A stretch of 31,947 nucleotides of DNA from JBOHER01 sp050701115 (GTDB lineage: Bacteria; Actinomycetota; Actinomycetes; Mycobacteriales; Pseudonocardiaceae). Shown here piece after piece: positions 30,691-31,947 of this stretch. Below the pieces are notes generated by a model, which worked only from the letters and a program-made list of their open reading frames with translations, ran no database searches and had not been told where the DNA came from. The translations under genes were made by a program, and so were the position numbers. Numbering within the stretch: the stretch's first letter is position 1; each line of letters opens with the position of its first letter. Location of the stretch: NCBI GenBank assembly GCA_050701115.1, contig JBOHER010000330.1, forward strand, positions 1 to 31,947, read 5' to 3'.

Positions 30691-31920
30691 GTGAGCTCGC
30701 AAACGAACGCAACCGAAGTGACTGAGCACGATTTCGAGGGTTTCGAGCTGATCGTCGTCGGGTCGGGATTCTTCGGACTCACCGTCGCCGAGCGGGTGGC
30801 CAGCCAGCTCGGCAAACGGGTGCTGGTGCTCGATCGCCGCCCGCACATCGGCGGTAACGCGTATTCCGCACCGGAGCCCGAGACCGGCATCGAGGTGCAC
30901 AAATACGGTGCCCACCTGTTCCACACGTCGAATAAGCGGGTATGGGACTACGTTACCCAGTTCACTGAATTCACCGACTATCAGCATCGGGTATTTACCA
31001 AGTACCAAGGTCAGGTTTACACGTTCCCGATGAACCTGGCCTTGATCAATCAGTTCTTTGGTCGTTCCTTTACCCCCGATGAGGCGCGTGCGCTGGTCGC
31101 GGAGCAGGCCAGCGAGATCGACACCGCGGACGCGCAGAACCTCGAGGAGAAGGCCATCTCGCTGATCGGCCGACCGCTCTACGAGGCGTTCGTCAAGGGC
31201 TACACCGCCAAGCAGTGGCAGACCGACCCGAAAGAGCTCGACGCCGACATCATCACCAGGCTCCCGGTCCGCTACACCTTCAGCAACCGGTACTTCAACG
31301 ACACATTTGAGGGCCTGCCGGTCGACGGATACACCGCGTGGCTGGAGAAGATGGCCGACCACCCGAAGATCGAGGTGCGGTTGAGCGTCGACTATTTCGA
31401 CGTGCGCGACCAGATCCCGGTGGGCACGCCGACCGTTTACACCGGCCCGGTGGACCGCTACTTCGGCTACTCGTCCGGGCGCCTAGGCTGGCGCACCTTG
31501 GATTTCGAGACCGAGGTCGTCGACACCGGCGATTTTCAGGGCACCCCGGTGATGAACTACGCGGACGAGCGGGTTCCCTACACCCGCATTCACGAGTTCC
31601 GGCACTTCCACCCCGAACGGGACGACTGTTACCCCAAGGACAAAACGGTCGTTGTGCGGGAGTACTCGCGGTTCGCCAACGACGAGGATGAGCCGTACTA
31701 CCCGATCAACACCGCGGACGATCGGACGAAGCTGGAGCGTTACCGCGAGCTGGCGAAGATCGAGGCCAAGGAGCGCAACGTGCTATTCGGCGGTCGGCTG
31801 GGCACCTACAAATACCTGGACATGCACATGGCGATCGGCTCGGCGCTGACCGCCTTCGACAACAAAATCGCCCCGCACCTGACCGAGGGCGCCGCACTGG
31901 ACGGATCACCGGATGCTTGA
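30691..31920 (+). CDS. glf: UDP-galactopyranose mutase (Glf)
   Basis: A 409-residue flavoenzyme converting UDP-galactopyranose to UDP-galactofuranose, the donor for the galactan of arabinogalactan. The FAD-binding motif is VVGSGFFGLTVAE (22-34), followed by DRRPHIGGNAYS (48-59), HKYGAHLFHTSNKRVWDYV and TFPMNLALINQFFG. Later segments KGYTAKQWQTDPKEL, VYTGPVDRYFGY and EYSRFANDEDEPYYP are characteristic of bacterial mutases. The GTG at 30691 leaves a 15-residue polar extension before the Rossmann strand. In M. tuberculosis the galactofuranosyltransferase glfT2 lies immediately beside glf; the window ends 27 bp after this gene, so that cannot be checked. Confidence 0.97.
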   Translation: MSSQTNATEVTEHDFEGFELIVVGSGFFGLTVAERVASQLGKRVLVLDRRPHIGGNAYSAPEPETGIEVHKYGAHLFHTSNKRVWDYVTQFTEFTDYQHRVFTKYQGQVYTFPMNLALINQFFGRSFTPDEARALVAEQASEIDTADAQNLEEKAISLIGRPLYEAFVKGYTAKQWQTDPKELDADIITRLPVRYTFSNRYFNDTFEGLPVDGYTAWLEKMADHPKIEVRLSVDYFDVRDQIPVGTPTVYTGPVDRYFGYSSGRLGWRTLDFETEVVDTGDFQGTPVMNYADERVPYTRIHEFRHFHPERDDCYPKDKTVVVREYSRFANDEDEPYYPINTADDRTKLERYRELAKIEAKERNVLFGGRLGTYKYLDMHMAIGSALTAFDNKIAPHLTEGAALDGSPDA

Positions 31921-31936
31921 GAAAGAGCCCACCGCC

Positions 31937-31947
31937 CTCGTGAGTGA
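31937..31947 (+). repeat. Start of a fifth palindromic repeat, cut by the window end
   Basis: The final 11 bases, CTCGTGAGTGA, equal the first 11 of copy 3 at 27659. The position, 16 nt after the glf stop codon, agrees with the 3'-end location of the other copies. Confidence 0.6.

Overview
The window is about 32 kb of high-GC actinobacterial chromosome. Its core genes have the content and partial order of the region holding pheA, a phosphoglycerate-mutase-like gene, a small zinc peptidase, a septum-formation protein, serS, an acyltransferase, a HAD phosphatase and glf in Mycobacterium tuberculosis (Rv3838c to Rv3809c, from memory). GTG starts, GTGA/ATGA start-stop overlaps and several apparently leaderless promoters also fit an actinomycete. 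The absence of mycobacterial PE/PPE genes and the presence of dispersed palindromic intergenic repeats make a member of the Pseudonocardiales my best guess; the genus is not established.

Layout. 1-2.4 kb: a macro-domain protein, divergent from prephenate dehydratase (pheA) and a histidine phosphatase. 2.4-6.5 kb: two envelope proteins, then an unusual ECF sigma factor fused to a zinc-finger anti-sigma-like segment, a membrane helix and an extracytoplasmic domain, and an MFS exporter. 6.6-7.9 kb: a zincin-like metallopeptidase and a septum-formation-type membrane protein. 8.0-10.4 kb: a three-gene unit resembling the enterobacterial ygiB/ygiC/yjfL set (DUF1190-like protein, glutathionylspermidine-synthase-like ATP-grasp ligase, DUF350 membrane protein). 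10.4-14.96 kb: a haloalkane-dehalogenase-like hydrolase, serS, a small secreted protein, a lipoprotein and a LuxR-type regulator.

16.2-25.9 kb, preceded by an L-2-hydroxyglutarate oxidase-like gene, is a sugar/glycan cluster: two PLP sugar aminotransferases, a UDP-sugar epimerase-like SDR, a hexapeptide acetyltransferase, a GT4 glycosyltransferase, a Gfo/Idh/MocA dehydrogenase, an LpxA-like acyltransferase, a flippase-like membrane protein and a DUF6541-type polytopic membrane protein. Together they could build, N-acylate, transfer and export an amino-sugar-containing envelope glycan or glycolipid. The LpxA-like protein keeps the catalytic-type His although actinobacteria do not make lipid A; this is the strongest candidate for an undescribed pathway here.

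25.9-31.9 kb: a secreted SGNH esterase, a PlsC-type acyltransferase, a Cof-type HAD phosphatase, a coupled luciferase-like oxidoreductase and alpha/beta hydrolase, and UDP-galactopyranose mutase (glf) for galactan synthesis.

The main non-coding signals are a 46-bp imperfect palindrome (four full copies and one cut by the window end), always at gene 3' ends; a nested palindrome between the dehalogenase and serS; a perfect 11-bp-stem terminator-like hairpin; and a repeated promoter architecture in which a TAnnnT box lies 6-8 nt before the start codon. I found no tRNA, rRNA, CRISPR or transposase gene, and no gene-free stretch longer than 300 bases.
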